From assembly GCA_903923395.1 (NCBI GenBank), contig CAIXXM010000037.1, positions 21,043 through 85,042 on the forward strand: a DNA stretch of 64,000 nucleotides. The letters run 5' to 3'. Made by a program: the position numbers and the translations under genes. Shown piece by piece: positions 26,149 through 33,332 of this stretch. The notes beneath the pieces are model-generated. The model did no database searches. It had not been told where the DNA came from and was given only the letters and a program-made list of their open reading frames with translations. This DNA comes from an uncultured Acidobacteriia bacterium (GTDB lineage: Bacteria > Acidobacteriota > Terriglobia > Bryobacterales > Bryobacteraceae). How positions within the stretch are numbered: the stretch's first letter is position 1; every line of letters begins with the position of its first letter.

Positions 26149-27156
26149 ATGAACGTATTGGTCGGAATTGTCGGCTTCCGCGGCTACAGCGGCGCAGAAG
26201 CAGTAAAACTACTTTCACATCACCCAAATTGCGCGCCTGTCTTGCTGGAACACCGTTCCGATGGCGGGGATGAAGCAAGACTTCTGCGCAAATCCACAGT
26301 GAAGCGCCTGGGTGCCTCGGCGGAGGTGATTCGCGACAACAATATCGGTGCAGTACTGCTTTGCACGCCGCCGGAAGTTTCCATGGAACTGGTACCCCAG
26401 TACCTCTCCGCAGGCGCGAAGGTGGTGGATTTGAGCGGTGCATTCCGCCTGGGCACCGTGGAGCGTTACGCGCGCTGGTACAAAGAGGCACATACGCAGC
26501 CGGAGTTGCTGGGCAGCGCACCCTACGGTTTGCCGGAGTTTTACCGCGAAAACCTGCGGGGCAAGAGCTTCATTTCGAACCCTGGCTGCTATCCGACGGC
26601 TGCGAATCTGGCGATCCGGCCCCTGGTGGAGGCGGACATTCTGGATCCGGCCGCGGGCGTGATCTGTGACGCCAAGAGCGGTACGAGTGGCGCGGGGCGC
26701 AAAGCTTCCCTCAAAACCAGCTATTGCGAAGTGACAGAGAACTTTTCGGCCTACTCCGTACTGCAGCACCGCCATGTGCCGGAAGTTCTAATGAACAGCG
26801 GCCTCGACGAAGCGGCCTTCAGCTTCACAGCGCAGTTGCTGCCGCTCGACCGGGGCATTCTGGAGACGATCTACTTCAAGACAGTTGCGCCGATGACGGC
26901 CGCGGAAATTCTGGCGGTTTATCAGGCGAAGTACGCCAATGAGCCGTTTGTCCGTCTTTATGAGGCGGGGAATGTGCCGGATCTGCATGCCGTGCAGCGG
27001 ACAAACTTCTGCGACATTGGTGTGATTTCCGACCCGGCGACGCGCCGCTGCGTGGTGGTGAGCGCGATTGACAACCTGGGCAAGGGCGCGGCTGGACAGG
27101 CCATCCAGAATCTGAATCTCATGCTGGGCATCGAAGAAACGGCGGGATTGTTTTGA
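26149..27156 (+). CDS. argC: N-acetyl-gamma-glutamyl-phosphate reductase
   Basis: The 335-residue NADPH-dependent dehydrogenase performs the third step of arginine synthesis, reducing acetylglutamyl phosphate to the semialdehyde. Visible are the Rossmann start VGIVGFRGYSGAEAV, the catalytic cysteine in SNPGCYPTAA, KSGTSGAGRK and HRHVPEV. Length is typical. No clear Shine-Dalgarno sequence precedes ATG 26149; the palindrome occupies that space. The stop overlaps the TTG start of argB (TTGA). Confidence 0.95.
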   Translation: MNVLVGIVGFRGYSGAEAVKLLSHHPNCAPVLLEHRSDGGDEARLLRKSTVKRLGASAEVIRDNNIGAVLLCTPPEVSMELVPQYLSAGAKVVDLSGAFRLGTVERYARWYKEAHTQPELLGSAPYGLPEFYRENLRGKSFISNPGCYPTAANLAIRPLVEADILDPAAGVICDAKSGTSGAGRKASLKTSYCEVTENFSAYSVLQHRHVPEVLMNSGLDEAAFSFTAQLLPLDRGILETIYFKTVAPMTAAEILAVYQAKYANEPFVRLYEAGNVPDLHAVQRTNFCDIGVISDPATRRCVVVSAIDNLGKGAAGQAIQNLNLMLGIEETAGLF

Positions 27157-27923
27157 AAGTTCTGATCAAGATTGGCGGCAGTTTGCTGGATGATCCGGCG
27201 CAGCGCAGTGCGGTTGCGGCCCAGATTGCGGCGCTTTCGGGAAACATTGCGGTAGTCCACGGCGGCGGCAAACAGATGACGCGCTATCTGGACGAGCGGG
27301 GAGTGGAGAGCCGCTTCGTAAATGGACTGCGTGTGACGACGCCCGAAACCGTGGATGCGGTGTTGAAGGTTTTCGCGGGGACAGTGAACACGCAACTGGT
27401 TGCAGCGCTTGGCGTTGCGGGGTCCAAAGCGGTGGGGCTCACCGGCATCGATGCAGGCCTGGCCATGGCCACACAGCTCAATCCGGAACTGGGCTTTGTG
27501 GGCCGGGTCACTTCGTCTGACCCGCGTCTGCTGGACGTTCTGACCAGTGCTGGCTATCTGCCCGTGGTGGCTTGCGTTGCGGGCGGGTCTGGCGGGGAAG
27601 TTTTCAACGTCAACGGTGATTCGATGGCGGTGGCCTGCGCCTCGGCCTGGCAGGCGGACCGGTTGCTGTTCCTGACCGATGTGGATGGCGTGCTGGACAG
27701 CAACAAACAGTTGCTGCCCGTGCTGACGCCGGCGGATTGCGCATCGCTCATTGCAACGGGCGTGGCTTCGGGCGGTATGCAGGCCAAGCTGAACGCAGCC
27801 ACCGATGCGGTGGCGGGTGGCGTCAGGGAAGTGCGGATCGTCAGGGGTTCGGCGGAGAATGTGATTGCGCGGGTCTTCGCCGGCGAACAACTGGGCACCG
27901 CCATTGTGAAAGACAGGAATTAA
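27153..27923 (+). CDS. argB: Acetylglutamate kinase
   Basis: This 256-residue amino acid kinase phosphorylates N-acetylglutamate, the second step of arginine synthesis. Motifs are IKIGGSLLDD at the start, VVHGGGKQ for substrate phosphate positioning, NVNGDSMA and FLTDVDGVL. It starts at TTG 27153 in overlap with argC. The N-terminal helix associated with arginine-sensitive hexameric forms seems absent, because the protein begins directly at the first strand, so arginine feedback inhibition is uncertain. Confidence 0.94.
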   Translation: MKVLIKIGGSLLDDPAQRSAVAAQIAALSGNIAVVHGGGKQMTRYLDERGVESRFVNGLRVTTPETVDAVLKVFAGTVNTQLVAALGVAGSKAVGLTGIDAGLAMATQLNPELGFVGRVTSSDPRLLDVLTSAGYLPVVACVAGGSGGEVFNVNGDSMAVACASAWQADRLLFLTDVDGVLDSNKQLLPVLTPADCASLIATGVASGGMQAKLNAATDAVAGGVREVRIVRGSAENVIARVFAGEQLGTAIVKDRN

Positions 27924-28544
27924 GTGATCAGCGGACTTACCGAAGAGATGGTCCAGAAGCCGACCGTCACCAGCGCCAATATTGTTGTGCGCAAGGCTTC
28001 CATGAAGGACATCGCGCCGTTGCTGGACCTCATTAATGACTATGCGGCGAAGGGGATCATGCTCGCGCGCACGGAGTTTGAGCTGTCCGAGAACATGCGC
28101 GATTTCTGGGTGGCTTATGAGGGCTGGAAGCTGATCGGTTGCGGTGCGCTGCACTTCTACTCGCCGACGATGGGTGAGGTCCGGTCATTGGCTGTGGCGG
28201 AAAGTCATAAGAAGTACGGCATCGGGCGGCTGATTGTGGATGCGATCGTCCGTGAGGCCTGGGACTACAACCTCGATGCGGTGTTTGCTTTTACGTATGT
28301 GCCGGGATTCTTCGCGAAGGTTGGCTTCAATGAGATTGAGCGCGGTGAATTGCCGTTGAAGGCCTGGAAGGATTGTTTGCGGTGTCCGAAGTTCCATAAC
28401 TGCGACGAGATTGCGGTGTTGCGGGTGCTGCAGCCGGAACGCTGGGAGCAGCGGCAATCAGTGCCAAAGGTGTTTGGCGTGGAAGGCGGAACGGTGGTCC
28501 TGCTGCCGTCGATCCGACGCGCGGCGGGCAATTACGGGCTGTAA
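27924..28544 (+). CDS. GNAT-family N-acetyltransferase, short ArgA-like
   Basis: The 206-residue product is a single GNAT domain with the acetyl-CoA segment RSLAVAESHKKYGIGRLIV (motif A) and FTYVPGFFAKVGF near the C-terminal half. It begins one base after the argB stop. Short GNAT proteins that act as N-acetylglutamate synthases occur in many bacteria lacking the classical ArgA or bifunctional ArgJ, and the position in an argCB operon makes that role likely. The tail after about residue 150 has two cysteines (CLRCPKFHNCDE) that could bind metal. The GTG start has an AGGA upstream. Confidence 0.82.
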   Translation: MISGLTEEMVQKPTVTSANIVVRKASMKDIAPLLDLINDYAAKGIMLARTEFELSENMRDFWVAYEGWKLIGCGALHFYSPTMGEVRSLAVAESHKKYGIGRLIVDAIVREAWDYNLDAVFAFTYVPGFFAKVGFNEIERGELPLKAWKDCLRCPKFHNCDEIAVLRVLQPERWEQRQSVPKVFGVEGGTVVLLPSIRRAAGNYGL

Positions 28545-28587
28545 GGTGGTTTCGTCCCGGGGAAGTCTGGAGTGCTGCGCCGGGCCG

Positions 28588-28615
28588 TTCGGACAGGGAT
28601 GGATTGGGCTATACT
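28588..28615 (+). promoter_or_regulatory. Probable promoter of tRNA-Gly
   Basis: TATACT at 28610-28615 is a good -10 element; TTCGGA 16 bp upstream is a modest -35. Predicted transcription starts about 27 bases before the tRNA. Confidence 0.5.
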
Positions 28616-28648
28616 AGGGTTGTTCGAGTGTTACCGTGAATGTCCTGA

Positions 28649-28723
28649 GCGGGAGTAATTCAGCGGTAGAATGTCAGCTTCCCAAGCTGAACGTCGCGAG
28701 TTCGATCCTCGTCTCCCGCTCCA
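28649..28723 (+). tRNA. tRNA-Gly(CCC)
   Basis: The sequence folds as a complete cloverleaf: acceptor arms GCGGGAG and CTCCCGC, D-arm with AGCGGTAGA, anticodon stem TCAGC/GCTGA around loop TTCCCAA (anticodon CCC), and T-loop GTTCGATCC. The 3' CCA is encoded. Its 3' part recurs at 30740 and 32624, showing that this gene serves as an integration target. The 5' part is unique here. Confidence 0.96.
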
Positions 28724-28863
28724 TAAAAAATCAACAACTTACAGAGCCTTGGGAATTCGGCCACGGGTTTTCACTCCAAAGTACACGAGCGCGGCGATGT
28801 CGGGTTCAACCTCCTTTACTGTCAAGGCGCGAGTCGGTTCCGTTATTCGATTTCCGCTATGAG

Positions 28864-29826
28864 TCAATGGCCGCGCTGAGCCTCCAAAATCCTGAATGAA
28901 CCGGCTCCACCGGCGAAAAGGACACTCTCCAGTAGACGAACCAGTCGATCACGCTCGTCTTTCGTGAGCAAGGCGAGGTTTTGAAGCCTCCAGCGAACTG
29001 CGGGAAGATCGCTGGCGGTCGGAACACTCAAGAGGGCCCAGTCTGGTTCACCGCGCTCGAATGACAGGAGAAAGCGGCGATGATGATCCGGGAGTTGACC
29101 CACTATCACCGAAACCAATGTTTCTCTTGTCTCGCTCAATTCCTCCAGGGAGACCGGGAGCGTAGTCATTCCGACGAATCCCCGATCAAATTCGGCGGTC
29201 AGTGATTTCCGGCTCGGCGCAAGGATCTCTGCCATGGGCCGGTTGTGGCTGAGCAGATAGACAATGAAAGCCGTCCTGAGATCATCGCCAATACCTTCGT
29301 TTGCAAGGAGGTCCCGCACATCAAAGAGATCGCGCGGATGCTGGCGATCCAAGGCGGCGACTATCTTCCCGGCATATAGGTCAGCAAATGAAACAACGCG
29401 CATTTCCGCGAAGCCGAACGAAGCTTCTACGGCAGGAGAGACCGTCCGAAGTTCTGGCTCAAAGACGCAGCCTCGCAGAACGGGCGTCACTTCGATCTTT
29501 ACCTGAGTATTCCGTTGCCGAACCAAGACCTTTGTCGCGGTGTTATCAGGCGTGATCGTGGAGAAACTGATCGACACATCCCGCAGCCTGTCCTGGATAC
29601 GGTTTGCAATACGCCGAAGGGCAGCATCGATAGCGGCGAGCGACTCGACGCGGCCCGCTATCGGCAAATAGGTGAGATCGATATCGACCGACAGGCGCGG
29701 CATGTCGCGCACAAACAGGTTGATCGCGGTTCCGCCCTTCAAAGCGAAGCAGTCTTCCATTGCGACCAGTGGAAGGAGTTGGAGCAACAGCCTGACCTGA
29801 CGCTCGTAGATTTCACTGAAGGCCAT
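28864..29826 (-). CDS. Nucleotidyltransferase toxin, AbiEii family
   Basis: This 320-residue protein carries the AbiEii nucleotidyltransferase signature: FALKGGTAINLF, then LSVDIDLTYLP (the DxD metal-binding pair), followed by KIEVTPVLRG and SFADLYAGKIVAALDRQHPRDLFD, the typical family C-terminal motif. AbiEii toxins are the toxic half of type IV toxin-antitoxin and phage abortive-infection systems and modify tRNA or other nucleic acids using NTPs. Its ATG lies inside the upstream antitoxin gene, with a 14-bp overlap. It sits just inside the tRNA-Gly attachment site. Confidence 0.88.
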   Translation of the reverse strand: MAFSEIYERQVRLLLQLLPLVAMEDCFALKGGTAINLFVRDMPRLSVDIDLTYLPIAGRVESLAAIDAALRRIANRIQDRLRDVSISFSTITPDNTATKVLVRQRNTQVKIEVTPVLRGCVFEPELRTVSPAVEASFGFAEMRVVSFADLYAGKIVAALDRQHPRDLFDVRDLLANEGIGDDLRTAFIVYLLSHNRPMAEILAPSRKSLTAEFDRGFVGMTTLPVSLEELSETRETLVSVIVGQLPDHHRRFLLSFERGEPDWALLSVPTASDLPAVRWRLQNLALLTKDERDRLVRLLESVLFAGGAGSFRILEAQRGH

Positions 29827-30628
29827 CGAGATCCTTGGGTACGGTTATTTGGTAGGTTTTATTCAGCATGCCGCCCCGGACAAGCAGACGCTTTCCTTTT
29901 CCGAGATCGATGGCGGTCTTGTTGATCCGTGATAGCCATGCATGCTTGTGCCGGTCGGCGAAGAAAAAGAAGAGGCGCTTCACTTTGACACTTTGGCAGT
30001 CGAGCAGAAGCTTTTCTAAACGTCGAGGGCTGAGGTTGGTAAGCCCCTCGAATAACTGATCGACCTGATGAAAGCTCTCGTGATCGGGCAACTCGTCCAG
30101 GACTTCGAGCACGGCTCGTTCAGGCGATGAGAGAAGCATGCGCTCTCCGGTTTGCCCCCAAAGGTAGGATGTGACATCGTCGAGAGTGGAATCGGATTCG
30201 GTCGCGATGGTCCCCAGATTGACTGTATAGTTCCACAGTCGCCCGCTATTGTGATAGACGAACTTTGCGGGGATAGGCAGCTTGTTTAGCCACGTCGGCG
30301 GGTGCTGCGGCCCATAAAGATGCACCTCGGTTTGGTGGTAGCTCAGATAGTGTCCGTAGCCCTTGAGTTCCAAGGCGGTTCGTCCGCCCACAGCCAAATC
30401 CCGCTCCAACAAGGTCTGGAGAGATATGACAACTTGCTGCCAGTTCAGTTCGGATCGCGATCTCTGATAGACCTGCCGGGTGGGCTGCACCAGCCAGCCG
30501 GAGTCCAAATACTGGCTACGCAGCGAGGTCGAATAGCCTTGCGCTGCAAGCCAAGCCGCATCGACCAGAAACCCCTCGGGCAGGATTCGGTTGAGACGGT
30601 TTAGCTTTCCGTTATTTTGCTCAGCCAT
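29813..30628 (-). CDS. AbiEi-family antitoxin / transcriptional autorepressor
   Basis: The 271-residue protein precedes and overlaps the AbiEii toxin, the usual antitoxin position. Its N-terminus (LPEGFLVDAAWLAAQGYSTS, SGWLVQPTRQVYQ) matches the winged-helix domain of AbiEi proteins, and the middle AVGGRTALELKGYGHYL matches their second domain. AbiEi proteins counteract the toxin and repress their own promoter by binding inverted repeats; one such repeat lies at 30667-30681. ATG 30628 is preferred to the upstream in-frame start because a TTGTCT-N17-TAATTT promoter ends only seven bases before it, giving a nearly leaderless mRNA. Confidence 0.82.
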   Translation of the reverse strand: MAEQNNGKLNRLNRILPEGFLVDAAWLAAQGYSTSLRSQYLDSGWLVQPTRQVYQRSRSELNWQQVVISLQTLLERDLAVGGRTALELKGYGHYLSYHQTEVHLYGPQHPPTWLNKLPIPAKFVYHNSGRLWNYTVNLGTIATESDSTLDDVTSYLWGQTGERMLLSSPERAVLEVLDELPDHESFHQVDQLFEGLTNLSPRRLEKLLLDCQSVKVKRLFFFFADRHKHAWLSRINKTAIDLGKGKRLLVRGGMLNKTYQITVPKDLDGLQ

Positions 30629-30666
30629 ACTGCGCAAATTAGCAGATTGCCAAACCAAAGACAAGT

Positions 30667-30681
30667 TTGAAATTATTTCAA
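30667..30681. promoter_or_regulatory. Inverted repeat upstream of AbiEi (putative operator)
   Basis: TTGAAAT and ATTTCAA flank one base, a perfect palindrome about 40 bases upstream of the antitoxin start and next to its likely promoter. AbiEi proteins are known to bind inverted repeats in this position. Confidence 0.5.
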
Positions 30682-30739
30682 TACGCTAAGTCCGACTAAG
30701 CAAGATCAATGATCGATAAACCGCTGGCTCTCCGGCGGG

Positions 30740-30779
30740 AAGCTGAACGTCGCGAGTTCGATCCTCGTCTCCCGCTCCA
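30740..30779 (+). repeat. Partial tRNA-Gly 3' copy (attachment-site-like direct repeat 2)
   Basis: Forty bases identical to the tRNA-Gly 3' end, from the anticodon stem (AAGCTGAACG) through the encoded CCA. The upstream half of the tRNA is missing, so this is a remnant attachment site and not a functional tRNA. Confidence 0.85.
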
Positions 30780-30809
30780 AACCCGCCCGCAGATTCCCAT
30801 TGTCGCTTT

Positions 30810-31777
30810 CTATAGCCAGTCCTGTAGTTCCAGAAACCGTGCCTTGACCTCAGTCCAGAGCGGATATGGTCCGAAACACAGCATGCGGCATTGAGCCTCA
30901 TATTCACTTCCGAGAATGACGTCGATGTCTGATGACGGGAATAGTGCAGCACTCACGGCAAAGCGCATTTCTGGAGGAAAGAAGTAGCCCCTGTCGAAAT
31001 ATTCACGGCTGATACGGTCGTAGTCAGCTTTGATTTCGCCATACTCAGAGGACTTCAGCATTTCGACAACTTCAGGCTTCGCTGCCAGTTGAAAGAGGTC
31101 ATAGTAGTGTCGGGCATACGATCCGAGGGGCTGGCCGCTTCGTGGCATCAACTCGACCTTGCCGTGGATGGCAAACATCTTTTCGACAAAGGTTCGCCGG
31201 TAATGTAAGGGCGCATCATGAATGGCCCTTCATCCTCCGCCCCGAGCGACGTGTTTCGATCTCTCAAGAACTGGCCAAGGTAGGAACTGAGTTCGACGAC
31301 CGTGGTGGGCTCCCACCCGCTGGCGGTTCCGGCTTCGAGAAGAACGCGGTTTGCGACTTCACCCGGTCCACCGAAACGCTGCCGGTAAGAAAAGCGGTCA
31401 TTTCGTCCAAATCCGCCAACGGTCTGGCCTTCCCCTTCAACGAACCTTAAGGCCGGGTGCTCGCTCACCGTGTCACGCAACCGCTTGAGTTGTCGGTCAA
31501 TACCCCGTTTGCCGAGCGGTGGATTGTAGGTAAGAGGGTCGAGGAAGATGTCAATGTCTTCCGAAAAACGCGCAATCAGATTCCAGCCTTTGGTGAGGCT
31601 GGTGCCTCCTTTGAACATGATGCTGTTGATGGTGTTGTCGGCGTTGGCAATGGTGCGCAGCACTTCGGTGACGTAATAGTCTTTCTCGATAATGGCGGGT
31701 CGCAGACCCTGGGGGCGAAAGTGCGCAGCCGCCTGAATGATGGCCTGCTCAAAGTCTGGATGTTCGAAAAGTCTCAT
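30810..31777 (-). pseudogene. AbiEii-family nucleotidyltransferase toxin, frameshifted
   Basis: Two consecutive frames together encode one AbiEii protein. The first (31777 downward) has MFKGGTSLTKGWNLI and RFSEDIDIFLDP, the nucleotidyltransferase core, and runs through LGAEDEGPFMMRP. The family continuation (LHYRRTFVEKMFAIHGKVEL, then YARHYYDLFQLA and a full C-terminus) is in another frame. The switch falls at a short C run (plus-strand GGG at 31209-31211); adding one base restores a continuous protein of about 320 residues. It is a decayed toxin or a sequencing error. ATG 31777 overlaps the antitoxin stop. Confidence 0.82.
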
Positions 31778-32523
31778 ACTGTCACAGTGCTCTTGGCTTG
31801 CCACTTCCTTGCGTGCGCCAACCCGGAGAGCAACCCAAAATCATATTTGGAGAATGGATTCAGCAACTCACGAAGTGACTGCAAAGCGCTGGGTTGCTTT
31901 CCAAGTTGCTCGCCGATTGCGCCCAACATGGCGCGAACGCGGGGCGGTTCGCTATCCTCTACCTTTAACAGTTGCTCAAAGCGTTCTTTTTCGCCAGCCA
32001 GGGCCAGCGTTCTTTGAACGGTTTGTTCCGGTGACAACTCACTCGTTTCCCCTCCGCTGCGGAGGAATTCAAGGAACGCGGCATCCAGCGGTGAAAGCGT
32101 ATTCCACGCCTGCGGTCGCCGTGTGTGAATGATGGTGTCCTGTCCAACGAGTTTCCGGGGTAGACTCCCGGCGCTGGTTGAAACTTCATTTTGCTTGCCT
32201 GTCTGTCTACTGAAACCAAGAAGGTTGGCCGCTGCGAGACCAGACGGGAAAATCGGCTTGTGTTTCGCCGCAAGAGTCTGGATTGCTGTGGGGTTGGGTC
32301 GGCTGCTGCCAAACGCCGTCTCTCTGGTTCGGTAGTAAACCCCCTTGCTCAACCTCTCAATTGCTCCCCGACGTGTTAGGCGCGAAAGTGCCTGGGCGAC
32401 AGCTTCGAAGGGCAAGTCCCGGAAGTCATCCAAACGCCACAACCGCTCGCCCCCGGTCTCGATCCTTTGACGGATGGACGCGGTGATGTGCGCAGGGGAT
32501 GGCAAAGTGGATGTCTGTCCCAT
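31774..32523 (-). CDS. AbiEi/DUF6088-type antitoxin-like regulator
   Basis: This 249-residue protein starts with a winged-helix domain (LWRLDDFRDLPFEAVAQALSRLTRRGAIERLSKGVYYR) followed by a domain with PSGLAAANLLGFSRQ and RKLVGQDTIIHTRR, matching antitoxins paired with AbiEii toxins. Its stop overlaps the toxin ATG (ATGA). It probably neutralises or once neutralised the frameshifted toxin and represses the operon. A 9-bp inverted repeat lies about 35-60 bases upstream. A CATACT element six bases before ATG 32523 again suggests a very short leader. Confidence 0.8.
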   Translation of the reverse strand: MGQTSTLPSPAHITASIRQRIETGGERLWRLDDFRDLPFEAVAQALSRLTRRGAIERLSKGVYYRTRETAFGSSRPNPTAIQTLAAKHKPIFPSGLAAANLLGFSRQTGKQNEVSTSAGSLPRKLVGQDTIIHTRRPQAWNTLSPLDAAFLEFLRSGGETSELSPEQTVQRTLALAGEKERFEQLLKVEDSEPPRVRAMLGAIGEQLGKQPSALQSLRELLNPFSKYDFGLLSGLAHARKWQAKSTVTV

Positions 32524-32555
32524 AGCCGGAGTATGAGATCACCTGCCAAGTCTTA

Positions 32556-32581
32556 TCAAGTTTTTCCGCTATAAAACTTGA
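32556..32581. promoter_or_regulatory. Inverted repeat upstream of the second antitoxin (putative operator)
   Basis: TCAAGTTTT and AAAACTTGA are perfect 9-bp inverted repeats separated by 8 bases. They lie in the promoter region of the second AbiE-type operon, matching the position of the palindrome in the first. Confidence 0.55.
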
Positions 32582-32623
32582 CACACTCGACAAGCCACCA
32601 CCAGTTGGAAGTTATGCCACGAT

Positions 32624-32670
32624 GCTTCCCAAGCTGAACGTCGCGAGTTCAATCCTCGTCTCCCGCTCCA
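32624..32670 (+). repeat. Partial tRNA-Gly 3' copy (attachment-site-like direct repeat 3)
   Basis: Forty-seven bases match the tRNA-Gly from GCTTCCC in the anticodon arm through CCA with one difference in the T-loop (GTTCAATCC for GTTCGATCC). It marks the right end of islet 2. I see no fourth copy before 33332. Confidence 0.85.
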
Positions 32671-32708
32671 AACTCTCAACAATTGAGCTCTACGCCAGTT
32701 TCCCGGGC

Positions 32709-33008
32709 TTATCGGCTCGGCCCCTCAGAATCGCTGCCATGGCCCGGGGGCTGCGGTAACGCGACTACCCACAGAGGCTGTTCGGGAGCATATTCAATCA
32801 GGTAGTTATATACGCGGATGAATCGCAACGGGCGGGATGTGAGGTCCGTTCGACGGTGGCCTTGTTGCGGAAAAGGGACAAGGGCACCGATTGCATCAAA
32901 AATTTCGGTGATTACCCGTTTGGCTGCCGCAGGGCTGTCGTCAGCTATGTACTGGCCGATTTCGTGGAGGTCAGTGTATGCCTCCGGGTGGAGTTCATAC
33001 CGCCTCAT
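32709..33008 (-). CDS. RelE/ParE-family toxin
   Basis: The 99-residue protein matches the ParE-like fold: YELHPEAYTDLHEIGQYIADDSPAAAKRV in the first helices, VPFPQQGHRRTDL and RFIRVYNYLIEYAPE in the C-terminal sheet. ParE toxins inhibit gyrase, RelE toxins cleave ribosome-bound mRNA; sequence favours the ParE side, but catalytic details cannot be decided. Its start overlaps the antitoxin stop by four bases. It lies 38 bp beyond the third tRNA remnant. Confidence 0.82.
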   Translation of the reverse strand: MRRYELHPEAYTDLHEIGQYIADDSPAAAKRVITEIFDAIGALVPFPQQGHRRTDLTSRPLRFIRVYNYLIEYAPEQPLWVVALPQPPGHGSDSEGPSR

Positions 33009-33259
33009 GCCGTGGGGTATCGAGCTTCGATGCTGTCCATCAACTGCGCGTAAGCCAGGTCGCCGGGAATCATCTTCACTTTGCCGCCCTTGATGTCGTC
33101 ATACCGCTTGTCGAGGGTAAGGCGCACCTGTGTCAACTCATCAAAATACCCGGCTACGGCATCCACAACCAGTTCTTCAGCGGAACGTCCGGTGGATTTC
33201 ACCCATTGATCGACCTTGGCCTGCAGTTCGGGATCGTTAAAATGCACCGTCATGCCCAT
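33005..33259 (-). CDS. Antitoxin partner of the ParE-like toxin
   Basis: This 84-residue protein begins with a ribbon-helix-helix-like segment (MTVHFNDPELQAKVDQWVKSTGRSAEELVVDAV) and ends in a charged tail that would wrap the toxin (RYDDIKGGKVKMIPGDLAYAQL). It is placed just before and overlapping the toxin, the normal ParD order. ATG 33259 (MGMTVHF) is chosen; ATG 33253 and a longer start at 33289 are possible, and none has a strong Shine-Dalgarno. Confidence 0.78.
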   Translation of the reverse strand: MGMTVHFNDPELQAKVDQWVKSTGRSAEELVVDAVAGYFDELTQVRLTLDKRYDDIKGGKVKMIPGDLAYAQLMDSIEARYPTA

Positions 33260-33332
33260 GACGATAGCTTTACGTACCGCCGGTGTCAAGAAAGCCCTTT
33301 GGTGGAAGTCTCCGCGTCAAACGGTCAACAAC

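Larger units (their letters stand above)
28724..30779. mobile_element. Putative tRNA-Gly islet 1 carrying an AbiE-type toxin-antitoxin operon
   Basis: The interval is bounded by the intact tRNA-Gly on the left and a 40-bp exact copy of the tRNA 3' end on the right, the signature of tRNA site-specific integration. Its only genes are an AbiEi/AbiEii-like pair on the minus strand. No integrase or integrase remnant is visible, so movement would need a recombinase supplied from elsewhere, or the enzyme gene has been lost. Confidence 0.6.
30780..32670. mobile_element. Putative tRNA-Gly islet 2 carrying a second AbiE-type operon
   Basis: A second interval of about 1.9 kb lies between the 40-bp and 47-bp tRNA-Gly remnants. 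Like the first, it contains only an AbiE-type pair on the minus strand and no recombinase gene. The pair is not closely similar to the first in sequence, so this is a separate acquisition at the same site rather than a duplication. Confidence 0.6.

Noticed and set aside
28724..33332. Integrase or transposase gene within the tRNA-Gly region
   Set aside because: All frames were read; only toxin-antitoxin-type proteins are convincing. No tyrosine or serine recombinase motif is present.
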